Origin: an uncultured Clostridia bacterium
GTDB lineage: Bacteria; Bacillota; Clostridia; Christensenellales; UBA1242
Assembly (NCBI GenBank): GCA_934754335.1
Contig: CAKVHY010000001.1
Coordinates: 62,001-126,000, forward strand
Length of the DNA stretch: 64,000 bases
Direction: 5' to 3'
Shown: positions 54,228-63,400 of the stretch, piece by piece
Layout of the letters: the number at the start of each line of letters is the position of its first letter
How positions within the stretch are numbered: the first letter of the stretch is position 1
Translations under genes and position numbers: made by a program
Notes under the pieces: model-generated
What the model saw: the letters and a program-made list of their open reading frames with translations, nothing else
What the model was told of the DNA's origin: nothing
Database searches by the model: none

Positions 54228-55607
54228 ATGGACGCAACAATGGATAAACTAGTTAATCTTTGCAAAAACAGAGGCATCATTTTCCAAGGCTCAGATATCT
54301 ATGGCGGAATGGGCAACACTTGGGATTATGGTCCTGTGGGAGTGGAGATAAAAAACAACATCAAAAAGGCTTGGTGGAAAAGATTTGTGCAGGAAAGCGA
54401 CAATTCTTTTGGCGTGGACGCAGCAATCTTAATGAACTCAAGAGTTTGGGACGCAAGCGGTCACACAGCAAGTTTCTCAGACCCTAAAATGGACTGCAAG
54501 GAATGCAAAACAAGGCATCGTGCGGACAACTTAATTGAAGAGTTTGCAAAGAAGCACAAACTAAATGTTAATCCCGACACAATGACAAGAGAAGAAATGC
54601 AAGATTTTATTGAAAAGGAGCATATAAACTGCCCTGTTTGCGGAAAGCACAACTTTACAGAAATTAGAAACTTCAACCTTATGTTTGAAACAAATCGTGG
54701 AGTTACTGACGACAGCACTTCAAAAATCTATCTTCGCCCAGAAACTGCACAAGGCGAATTTGTAAACTTTCTAAATATTCAAAGAAGCATGAGAGCAAAA
54801 GTTCCTTTTGGAATTGCACAAATTGGCAAGGCTTTCAGAAATGAAATCACTCCGGGCAACTTCATTTTCAGAACTATTGAATTTGAGCAAATGGAACATC
54901 AATGGTTCTGCAAAGAAGGCACAGACCACGAATATTATGACCTATTTAAAAACAAAGCAATGCAATTTTTGCTAGACCTTGGTTTTGACAAAGACCACTT
55001 AAGATTTAAGGACCATGACAAACTTGCGCATTATGCAAAGAACGCTTGCGACATTCAATATTTATATCCTATGGGTTGGCAAGAACTTAACGGAATACAC
55101 AATAGAACTAACTACGACCTATCTCGTCACCAAGAATATAGCGGAAAATCTATGCTATATCTAGACCCTATCACAAACGAAAAATATGTTCCTTATGATA
55201 TCGAATATTCAATCGGTGCGGACAGGCTTATGCTTGCGGTTTTATCTGAAGCCTACAAGGAAGAAACTTTGGAAGGCGGAGATACAAGAGTGGTTTTAAA
55301 ACTTCACCCATTCTTAGCACCATTCAAGGTTGCGGTTTTGCCTTTGCAAAAGAATTTAAGCGAAAAGGCAAGAGAAATTTACAATAGCCTTTCAAAAGAA
55401 TTTATGGTTATTTATGACGAAGCAGGCTCAATTGGAAAACGTTATCGTAGGCAAGACGAAATCGGCGTTCCTTTCTCTGTTACAATAGATTTTGATACAT
55501 TGGAAGACAACACAGTAACAATCAGAGATAGAGACACAATGGAACAAATTAGAATTCCTGTAAGCGAATTAAATTCATATATCGCTGAAAGAATTAAATT
55601 CAATTAA
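54228..55607 (+). CDS. glyS: Glycyl-tRNA synthetase (dimeric, GlyQS type)
   Basis: 459 residues from the ATG at 54228 with AAGGAG upstream; a longer reading frame would run through the T-box terminator. Class II motifs: LRPETAQGEFVNF near 186-198, GKAFRNEITPGNFIFRTIEF (motif 2) near 208-227, and GADRLMLAVL (motif 3) near 328. A zinc module is formed by CKEC and CPVCGKH-type Cys pairs in the insertion. The C-terminal anticodon domain is about 360-459. It charges tRNA(Gly). Confidence 0.96.
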   Translation: MDATMDKLVNLCKNRGIIFQGSDIYGGMGNTWDYGPVGVEIKNNIKKAWWKRFVQESDNSFGVDAAILMNSRVWDASGHTASFSDPKMDCKECKTRHRADNLIEEFAKKHKLNVNPDTMTREEMQDFIEKEHINCPVCGKHNFTEIRNFNLMFETNRGVTDDSTSKIYLRPETAQGEFVNFLNIQRSMRAKVPFGIAQIGKAFRNEITPGNFIFRTIEFEQMEHQWFCKEGTDHEYYDLFKNKAMQFLLDLGFDKDHLRFKDHDKLAHYAKNACDIQYLYPMGWQELNGIHNRTNYDLSRHQEYSGKSMLYLDPITNEKYVPYDIEYSIGADRLMLAVLSEAYKEETLEGGDTRVVLKLHPFLAPFKVAVLPLQKNLSEKAREIYNSLSKEFMVIYDEAGSIGKRYRRQDEIGVPFSVTIDFDTLEDNTVTIRDRDTMEQIRIPVSELNSYIAERIKFN

Positions 55608-55695
55608 GATAAAATGCCTAATTAAAAAAAGAAAAAATGAAGAAACTTCAAATACTAAGGAAGTTGAACAAACTATAAATAAATAGAAAAAATCA

Positions 55696-55720
55696 TAGTT
55701 AAAAGCATAGATTTTAACTA
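55696..55720 (+). other. Perfect hairpin downstream of glyS
   Basis: TAGTTAAAA (55696-55704)/TTTTAACTA (55712-55720), 7-base loop, without a T run. It sits in the AT-rich 230-bp gap after glyS, where no further gene is seen. Confidence 0.5.
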
Positions 55721-55730
55721 GAGAAAAAAA

Positions 55731-55771
55731 TAAAAGCGTATTTTAGGAATAAACCTTTAATACGCTTTTTT
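55731..55771. terminator. Terminator between glyS and the aldehyde dehydrogenase gene
   Basis: AAAAGCGTATT (55732-55742) pairs with AATACGCTTTT (55759-55769), then TT. Usable from both sides. Confidence 0.75.
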
Positions 55772-55837
55772 AAATCCGATAAGTAGCATTTTTTATTTGT
55801 TAATTTTTTTAATACTTTCCAATATTTACGAGCAGAA

Positions 55838-57196
55838 TTATCTATCTTTAATCCTAAAAAACTTTTTTATAAAGTTTAATTTTTTACTTGAGTAAGGCGG
55901 ATACTTTAAATTTAATTCAAGTTTACCCTTTTTCAAAACGCTTTTTTCATGGCTAAATGTGGAGAAACTTTTCGCTCCGTGATAACTTCCAACTCCGCTA
56001 TTTCCCACTCCGCCAAAAGGCAATCTTTCTTCGCACAAGTGCATGATAGTTTCATTTACGCACCCCCCACCAAAAGAGCAATAATCTAGCACCTTTTTCT
56101 CGTTCTTTTTGCCGAAATAATATAACGCCAAAGGCTTTTCATTTTCTCTTACATAATCCACAACTTGCGTTATATCTTCAAACTCAACCACCGGCAAAAT
56201 TGGCGCAAAAATCTCATTTTGCATAATTTCACTATCTAATTTCACATCACTTAAAATTGTTGGTTCTAAAAGCCTTTCAGTTCTTTTTCCGCCACATTCA
56301 ATCTTTCCGCATTTCAAAAGATTATCTGTTTTTTCTAAGTTTCGTTTTTGAACCAAGTATGGAAAATCTTCGCTAAGTTTGCCATTTTTATAGAAAAACT
56401 TATTCACATATTCCACCATTTTGTTGATAACTTTTTCCTTCAGATTTTTATGCACAAACATATAGTCTGGCGCAACACAAGTTTGTCCTGCATTCAAGAA
56501 CTTTCCCCAAACCACACGTTTTGCACATCTTTCAATATCTGCATCTTCATCAACAATCACTGGGCTTTTTCCGCCAAGTTCTAGCACCATAGGAGTTAGG
56601 AACTTGCCCTGCCTTTCCATCAGGTTTTTGGCAACTGCAGGGGAGCCTGTATAGAAAACAAAATCAAAACGCTGGTCGAAAAGAACATCACGTTCATGCT
56701 CGTTATCGTAAGTAATATAAACGTAATCTTCGCCAAAACAAGAGCAAATCTTTTTTATAACTTCGCTCACATTTGGCGTATTTTTTGATGGCTTTAGAAC
56801 TATCGTATTGCCCGTGGCGATAGCATCAACAAGCGGAAGCAAAGACAAATGCAATGGATAATTCCATGGTGCAACAATCAGCGTAACGCCATAAGGTTCT
56901 TTCAAAATGTATCCGCTAGATTTAAAATTTAAAATGCCTGTTCTAACTTTCTTTGGTTTCGCCAAACGATTTAGGTTTTTAAGCATGAAGTTTAGTTCTT
57001 GGTTCACCATATAAATCTCAGTGGTAACAACATCAAATTCGCACTTATTAAAGTCCTTTTTAAACGCTTCCACAATCTCTTTATAATACTTTGCCATCTG
57101 CGATTTTAATTTAAGCAAACTTTCTTTTCGAAAATTTAAATCCAAGGTTTTTCCGCTTTGAAAAAACGCTTTTTGTTTTTCAATGATTTTTTCCAT
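55838..57196 (-). CDS. Aldehyde dehydrogenase (class 3-like)
   Basis: 452 residues, typical of the shorter class 3/fatty-aldehyde type. NAD-binding VAPWNYPLHLSLLPL near 107-121, GSPAVAKNLM, catalytic Glu in ELGGKSPVIVDEDAD near 206 and nucleophile Cys in NAGQTCVAPDYM near 240. Near the end, LPFGGVGNSGVGSYHG. It oxidises aldehydes to acids with NAD(P)+. The last 30 residues are basic and may touch the membrane. It has its own terminator. Confidence 0.92.
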   Translation of the reverse strand: MEKIIEKQKAFFQSGKTLDLNFRKESLLKLKSQMAKYYKEIVEAFKKDFNKCEFDVVTTEIYMVNQELNFMLKNLNRLAKPKKVRTGILNFKSSGYILKEPYGVTLIVAPWNYPLHLSLLPLVDAIATGNTIVLKPSKNTPNVSEVIKKICSCFGEDYVYITYDNEHERDVLFDQRFDFVFYTGSPAVAKNLMERQGKFLTPMVLELGGKSPVIVDEDADIERCAKRVVWGKFLNAGQTCVAPDYMFVHKNLKEKVINKMVEYVNKFFYKNGKLSEDFPYLVQKRNLEKTDNLLKCGKIECGGKRTERLLEPTILSDVKLDSEIMQNEIFAPILPVVEFEDITQVVDYVRENEKPLALYYFGKKNEKKVLDYCSFGGGCVNETIMHLCEERLPFGGVGNSGVGSYHGAKSFSTFSHEKSVLKKGKLELNLKYPPYSSKKLNFIKKFFRIKDR

Positions 57197-57288
57197 ATTT
57201 CTAGCCTTTAACTTATTATATTAGCAATCTTAAAATTAGTAAACATCTTTTCACGCAAAAAACACCGCATTCAAGATGCAATTTCATC

Positions 57289-57828
57289 TTAATAATTTTC
57301 TTTTTCTAATTCAAAATAACTTTGTGGGTGTTTACAAACTGGGCACATTTTTGGAGCAGAAGTTCCTTTATAAATAAATCCACAATTTCTGCATCTCCAA
57401 TAAGTTTCTTCATTTTTAGTAAACACTTGCTGGTCTTCTAAGTTTTTAAGCAACTTTCTATATCTAGTTTCATGGCTCTTTTCAATTTCACCAACTTGCT
57501 CGAACGCAAACGCAAGTTCCATAAAACCTTCTTCTCTTGCATCTTTTGCCATTCTTTTATACATTTCAGTCCATTCGCCATTCTCACCCATCGCTGCCGA
57601 TAGAAGGTTTTCAGGAGTGGAAGGAACTTCGCCACCATTCAATGCTTTAAACCATAATTTTGCGTGTTCTTTTTCATTATCTGCAGTTTGCAAAAAAATC
57701 TCTGCTATTTGTTCATAGCCTTCCTTTTTTGCTTTTGATGCAAAATATGTATATTTATTTCTTGCCTGACTTTCACCCGCAAATGCTTCTAACAAATTTT
57801 TAAATGTTTTAGTTTCTTCAAATTTCAT
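57289..57828 (-). CDS. Rubrerythrin
   Basis: 179 residues. The N-terminal ferritin-like diiron domain (about 1-140) has ESQARNKY near 19-26 and DNEKEHAKLWF near 49-59; a second EKSHETRY is near 118. The C-terminal rubredoxin domain (about 145-179) carries CRNCG and CPVCKH. It reduces hydrogen peroxide in anaerobes. AAAGGAG precedes the ATG; a promoter (TTGGAT, 17 bp, TAAAAT) lies at 57853-57881. Confidence 0.95.
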   Translation of the reverse strand: MKFEETKTFKNLLEAFAGESQARNKYTYFASKAKKEGYEQIAEIFLQTADNEKEHAKLWFKALNGGEVPSTPENLLSAAMGENGEWTEMYKRMAKDAREEGFMELAFAFEQVGEIEKSHETRYRKLLKNLEDQQVFTKNEETYWRCRNCGFIYKGTSAPKMCPVCKHPQSYFELEKENY

Positions 57829-57852
57829 AACTTTATCTCCTTTGTTATAAAC

Positions 57853-57881
57853 ATTTTACATAGTTTTTAATTTAAATCCAA
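57853..57881 (-). promoter_or_regulatory. Promoter of rubrerythrin
   Basis: Minus strand TTGGAT (57876-57881), 17 bp, TAAAAT (57853-57858). Confidence 0.5.
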
Positions 57882-57909
57882 ATATTTTTAATATTTATCT
57901 TATTTTAAA

Positions 57910-57937
57910 TTCACAATTTTTAAAAAAATAGTATAAT
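57910..57937 (+). promoter_or_regulatory. Promoter of galU
   Basis: TTCACA (57910-57915), 16 bp, TATAAT (57932-57937). Confidence 0.5.
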
Positions 57938-57963
57938 AAAGAAAAAGAAAAAGGAAGGAAATT

Positions 57964-58854
57964 ATGATAAGAAAAGCGGTTATATTATGTGGCGGACTTG
58001 CAACAAGATTTTTGCCATATTCAAAGGCAGTTCCAAAGGAAATGCTTCCAATCGTGGATAAGCCAATAATCCATTATTTAATTGAGGATTTAAGCAAAAA
58101 TGGAATTAAGGATATCTTAATTATAACCAATCGAAACAAAGATTGCATGGAAAACTATTTCGATAAAAACACAGATATGGAAGATCGTTTAACTCTCTCA
58201 AATAAGCCCGAACTTCTAAATAAAATTAAAGATATTCCAAATATGGCAAATGTTTATTTCATTAGGCAAGTTGAACCTAAAGGAACTGGTCATGCGCTAA
58301 TGAAGGCCAAAAGTTTTATAGGCAACGAACCTTTTTATATGTGTTTTGGTGATGAACTTTTTTACAACAAGGATAATTCACTTTTAAACCAAATGCTTAA
58401 GGCTTACGAACAAAATAACGCACCAAACTTAATTGCTTGCAAACGAGTTCCAATAAAGGAAGTTTACAAATATGGCGTGGCGAGAATTGAAGGAGATAAA
58501 AGCACGCAGTTTGCAAATCCATCAACCAAGCCAGTTATGCACAAAGTTTTAGAATTTGTGGAAAAGCCAAAGATTGAAGAAGCACCTTCAAATCTAAGTT
58601 ATTTAGGCCCTACAATTTTAAGCCCTGAGATTTTTGACATTTTGCCAAAAGTAAAACCAAACGGGCTAGAAACTTTGCTTCCTGATGCGTTTCCATTTTT
58701 ATATAATGCAAACAAACTATATGCCCTAGAAGTGGCAGGAGAAAGATTAGATATTGGAAGCCCACTTGGATTTGTAAAAGCAAACCTATTCTTTGCTTTG
58801 CAAGATGATGATTACAAGGCAGATTTGCTTAACTATATAAACTCACTAAAGTAA
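57964..58854 (+). CDS. galU: UTP-glucose-1-phosphate uridylyltransferase
   Basis: 296 residues. Nucleotidyltransferase start ILCGGLATRFLPYSKAVPKE (about 7-26), MLPIVDKPIIHYLIEDL, PKGTGHAL near 100, FGDELF near 118 and FVEKP near 197. It makes UDP-glucose for surface polysaccharides and glycolipids. AAGGAAGG lies before the ATG. The next gene has its own promoter. Confidence 0.92.
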   Translation: MIRKAVILCGGLATRFLPYSKAVPKEMLPIVDKPIIHYLIEDLSKNGIKDILIITNRNKDCMENYFDKNTDMEDRLTLSNKPELLNKIKDIPNMANVYFIRQVEPKGTGHALMKAKSFIGNEPFYMCFGDELFYNKDNSLLNQMLKAYEQNNAPNLIACKRVPIKEVYKYGVARIEGDKSTQFANPSTKPVMHKVLEFVEKPKIEEAPSNLSYLGPTILSPEIFDILPKVKPNGLETLLPDAFPFLYNANKLYALEVAGERLDIGSPLGFVKANLFFALQDDDYKADLLNYINSLK

Positions 58855-58861
58855 ATTTTCT

Positions 58862-58889
58862 TTGAAAATCAGGCAAAGGCTGATATAAT
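58862..58889 (+). promoter_or_regulatory. Promoter of the two unknown genes after galU
   Basis: TTGAAA (58862-58867), 16 bp, TATAAT (58884-58889) preceded by TGA. Confidence 0.65.
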
Positions 58890-58929
58890 TAAATAAGAAG
58901 TTTGGCTTGCCCAAACAAAGGAAAAGAAA

Positions 58930-60087
58930 ATGCAACTATTAAAGAATGATAAATGGAAATATGAAATATGTTTTGACGAACTTGCAAAGAGAGAAGTGGA
59001 AGATTTTTCAAGCACTCTTTTAGGGCTTGAAAAAAGTATTATGAATAAGGAAATTGAACATTATTCAAAGTACTTTTCGTTCGACCAAGTTTTGAAAAAC
59101 CTTATATATTTCAAAACTGAAGAAGCAACGAGCGAGTTTTTAAAGTTAGTTAAATCGAAAATTGGTGGCATCATCTTTATGCCTGAACAACTAAAAGATT
59201 TATATAAAATAAAGATTTCTAAAGCACCATTTTGCCAAGACGAACTTACTTCTATTTTGGAATTTGCCTGCGAATATGGAGTTTTCCCAGATATGAATAA
59301 TTTATATCAAACAATATTTGGAAAAACAATTTATAAAAAGATATTAAAAATGAACGTTCGCTATGCAAAAAGAAATTTAAAAATGGAGAAAGAGCCAAGG
59401 CTTGCACCTTTCACCTACAAGCAGAAAATAGACGCCTTGAGAAACGAATGTGCAAAGGACTTTAACGCCCATGGTGTTTGGGGAAAGTACGCAAACAAAG
59501 ATTTTAGTTATCAGGAAAACGACGTTAATGGCAAAGGCGAATTTAAATCTAGAAAGTTATCTTTTTCAAACGACACTTTTATTTTAGACACAAATGGCAA
59601 CACTATTAACAACAGGCAACTCACTCTATCATTCTATTTTAACATCTATCCGGGCTTCTCTCATTTCTACGACTCAGTTATAAATGATGAAAACAATATG
59701 TTAAAATTTGATAACGGTGCTTTGTTCTTAATAAATGGCTGGTCGGCATTCTCTGCATGGCATTATAAACCTAGCAACTACACCAAATATAGAAAAGATA
59801 AAAACGCAAAACTAATTTCGTTTTTACTAAAACAAAATAACGAAAAAGGAATAAACAAACTTTATCTTTACTTACTTTCCGCCTATGGCAAAAGCATGGC
59901 ACTTGAACTATTTAAATATCTAACTCAATATAGGGGTTATATTGAAAGTTATGTGCTAGGCGCATTTGCAACGGAAGTTTTAATAAACACAGAATTTTGC
60001 CTTGGTCCTAGCGACTACTTAGCAAAACTAAAAAATAAAAACGTTGGCGATTTCTTTGCTTCATATTTGCCAACAAAAAAGAAATAA
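58930..60087 (+). CDS. Hypothetical protein (385 residues)
   Basis: Not recognised. No signal peptide or clear membrane segment. The N-terminal 140 residues look helical (FSSTLLGLEKSIMNKEIEHY, FDQVLKNLIYF). Tyr, Phe, Trp and Lys are abundant; short notable stretches are FTYKQKIDALRNECAKDFNA, NNRQLTLSFYFNIYPGFSHF and INGWSAFSAWHYKPSNYTKY. The last gives the impression of a ligand-binding pocket, but this is only an impression. It forms an operon with the small membrane protein 11 nt downstream. Confidence 0.65.
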   Translation: MQLLKNDKWKYEICFDELAKREVEDFSSTLLGLEKSIMNKEIEHYSKYFSFDQVLKNLIYFKTEEATSEFLKLVKSKIGGIIFMPEQLKDLYKIKISKAPFCQDELTSILEFACEYGVFPDMNNLYQTIFGKTIYKKILKMNVRYAKRNLKMEKEPRLAPFTYKQKIDALRNECAKDFNAHGVWGKYANKDFSYQENDVNGKGEFKSRKLSFSNDTFILDTNGNTINNRQLTLSFYFNIYPGFSHFYDSVINDENNMLKFDNGALFLINGWSAFSAWHYKPSNYTKYRKDKNAKLISFLLKQNNEKGINKLYLYLLSAYGKSMALELFKYLTQYRGYIESYVLGAFATEVLINTEFCLGPSDYLAKLKNKNVGDFFASYLPTKKK

Positions 60088-60098
60088 GGAAGAATATT

Positions 60099-60311
60099 AT
60101 GTTGGATTTTTTAGCAAAAAATTGGTTTCCACTTTTATGTGCAACATTGATTACACTTATCTTTTTATCGGTTATAATCTCTGAAATAAAAACATATATC
60201 AAAGCCCACCGCAAAGGCGTTGGTGCAGAGATTGAAAAATCTAGCAGTTTTAAAAAATATGAAGTGGAAGAAATAGACGTTCAAACTCTAGAAAGCAAAG
60301 GCAAAAAATAG
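60099..60311 (+). CDS. Small single-pass membrane protein
   Basis: 70 residues: one transmembrane helix (about 11-29, PLLCATLITLIFLSVIIS) followed by a charged cytoplasmic tail with KYEVEEIDVQTLESKGKK. AAGGA lies before the ATG. Its stop codon is within the terminator hairpin. It probably works together with the preceding unknown protein. Confidence 0.7.
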   Translation: MLDFLAKNWFPLLCATLITLIFLSVIISEIKTYIKAHRKGVGAEIEKSSSFKKYEVEEIDVQTLESKGKK

Positions 60312-60333
60312 GCTTAAATTAAGCCTATTTTTT
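60303..60333. terminator. Bidirectional terminator
   Basis: AAAAAATAGGCTTA/TAAGCCTATTTTTT around a short A/T loop. It serves the small membrane protein gene and, from the other side, the large surface protein gene. Nearly the same sequence is at 46334. Confidence 0.82.
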
Positions 60334-60405
60334 ATCGTAGATTTTAAACGTTTCCCAAACTCTTATTTAATTATTAATAAGCAAATTTTATATGCATTGC
60401 TTTCT

Positions 60406-63400
60406 TTATTTGGCTGAAGCCACAAGTTCGCTAAAATCTATTGTAATCACCTTATTTTCGCCATTAAACGTGTAAGATAAAGTTAATTTATCTATGCCCA
60501 AGGTTAAGGTTTCGGCATTCGTTAGAGTATCAATAAAGAACGAAACATAGCCATTTTTATCAACTTTTATAGTTCTAGTTTGCGACGCAACACTTGCATT
60601 ATTTTTTTCAAACTCAAAATTAAATTGAATATTTTCGCCATAGTTTCTATAACCAATAAACCATTTAAGTCCTACGAAATAACCGCTAGAATTAACACTT
60701 GCATATTCGTTATTATATGCTATAGAATCTTCATTAGTTTTAATAAAATCGTTAATGATTGTGTTTGTAATTTTATAACTTGAGCCTTCTTCCACAATTC
60801 TTACATTATATGTGGTTTCATCAATTCCAAATGTTTTGCCATTCTTCTTTAAGTGGTCGCCTTCGCCAACGTCTTCTTGCTTAATAACTAAATCATTTAA
60901 GTTGATTACGAATTCTTTTGCAGTTTCTTCGCCTTCCACCAAGATGCTGATATTTAACGTTCCGCCAGTTAGAGTTTCACCATTTGGCACAATTTCTGTT
61001 ATAAAATCCACAAATCCATCGTTGCCAACTGATTGCATATAATAACTTCTGCCTTCATAGCCCGAAACTGAAATGGTTACGTTTTTGTTTGCGATATCTT
61101 TAAATGTGCCATCAGATTTCCCTAACCATAATTTATATGCCACGAAATAGCCTAGAGCGTCATTTGTTCCGTCATAAAATAATGAAATATCTTTAATAAC
61201 GCTATTATCTAAAACTTTAATCACTCCGCCAGAGATTGCGTACTCATAATTTGAGCCTATAATTGTAAGGAATCTGCCATCAATTCCAAGTTCTAAGGTG
61301 TTCCCTAACACCACATTATTTCTATTCCAAACGTATGGCAAAAGGTCGCCTTTTTCAAGCCTGATTTCATAATTCTCATTATCTAATTCAAAGAAAATAT
61401 TTATGTTTTCAAAATCGAAATTCTGATAAATCTTTCCGCCCATGCCCTGAACATAATCCATGTTTGCATCAAAGATATAATAAACATAACCATAAACATC
61501 AACGAAATTCTTTCCGTCTTTTGCAAATAGATTTAAATTTGATTTTGCTATTCCGTTATATTTATATGTTTCATCAAATTCTTTTCCAGCATATTGCAAG
61601 CCAACATATTTTCTAAATGAGATATAATGCTTTGTGGAATTAGTATTTAATTCGTTAAGTTTTGTGGCGTTTGCCCCTTCAATTAGGCAACCTTCCACCG
61701 CATAATTTGAGAAATTATTTGCTTCACTTACATAACTTGTTGATTTTTCTAAAATCGTTTGATAATCATTATTGAAATTATACATAACTCCCATTACATC
61801 GGCTCTATCTGCCAAAACTTCTGGAGCATAAGGAACTAAAGATAAATCAAATGAATAAGTTTTTCCGTTTATTTCCACGGTGCAAGAAGTTAAGCCAACA
61901 ACTCCATTTTGAACGTTTACATCAAACACCACTTCCAAATATCCATATGAATTCACTTTATCTGTTAGGGCATCTGACCTATGCGTTCCGTTTGCATAAC
62001 TAAGTCCGCCCACATTGCTTAAATAAATATCTGAAAAATTTAAATTTGCATATTCATGGCCAACATAAACTTGCAAGCCAATGTAATAACCAGTTGCGTT
62101 TGAAGTGGTGGCATATAATTGTTTAACTCCACTATCCCCGCTTGCTTTAACTACTTTTCCGCTAACAACCGTGCTTACATTTTCGCCATTGATAAATTGA
62201 TTATCAATTCCTAATAACGTTTCTTGAACTGAGCCATCAACTATAATTTCAGTGATTAAGCCTAAATCAGACTTAGTTCCAACAATCACTTTATTAGTGG
62301 CTTCAATCTCGCCAGTTGTTTCTTTAACAATATTGCCAAGCGCATTGAAATCGCCCTTCAACACCAACTTTCCTGCCACAGTTAGCGTTATATCTTCTTC
62401 CAATATTGCTTCGGATCTAATTGGGCAAATTGTTAAAGTTTTTCCAAGTGGAATAGTTATATCTTTATTTAACGTTATATCGCCTAAAGCAAACACATTA
62501 TCTGAAACATTAAATGCATCTTGAATATATAAGAAGCCTAAATATGAAAGTTCCACTTCATAATTTTCGTTATCAAAATGACCTAAAATGCTATAATGTG
62601 CATCAGAAAGATTTGTGATAACAAATTCTTTTTTATTACCTTGTTCGCTTAACGCAAATTCCGTTCCGCTAACCTGAATTTTATTTTTAATTGCATTAAT
62701 TCTATCTAGATTAAATTCTAAACCTGTTTCACCATAGTTGCTTAATCTATCCACCTTCTCAACTGCTATAGAATTACCAGTGTTTTCAAACGAAATTCTA
62801 ATATTTTGAATGTTATGTTCGCCATCAATTTTAACGCCAACGCCTTCTATATTAAGCATATCAATGTTGCCAGATTTTAGGCTAGAATTAGAAATATTAA
62901 TATTTGCTTTTTTGCCATCGTTATAGCCATATAAAATGCCAAACATTGCATTTACATCTGTGTCTGTAATTTCTGTTTTAAAGCCATCATCTTTAGCATA
63001 AATCTCAACTGCATAAGCGTTTACATCGCTAGTAATTGAAACGCCATCAAGTTTTAATTTATTATCTGAGTTTCCATAAACGCACAATGCATTTAGCCCT
63101 TCAAACTGCACGTTTTCAAGTGAAATATCTGAGCCCAAACTTGTGATTGCAAACATTGTTTGCATTGTGTTTTCATTTGCAACAAACTTAATATTTTTAA
63201 TTTTCAAACTGCCATTATTTGCGTTTATAATTCCATATCTGCTTGAAGAAATTTCTTCATTCCAAATTGGCGAGAACATGTTGTTCACCACGATTTCAAC
63301 GTTGTTTTCTCCAATCAAAGTTAGATTTAAATTAGTTGCAAATCCTTGGTTTAAATAAGTTCCTTCTTCAATTAAAAGTTCGTCACCGTCTGTTGCCACT

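Noticed and set aside
52493..56070. C6 runs inside the uridine-kinase-like gene (52493-52498) and the aldehyde dehydrogenase gene (56065-56070) as phase-variation sites
   Set aside because: Six bases is short, both genes are intact and are housekeeping-type, so no switching is expected.
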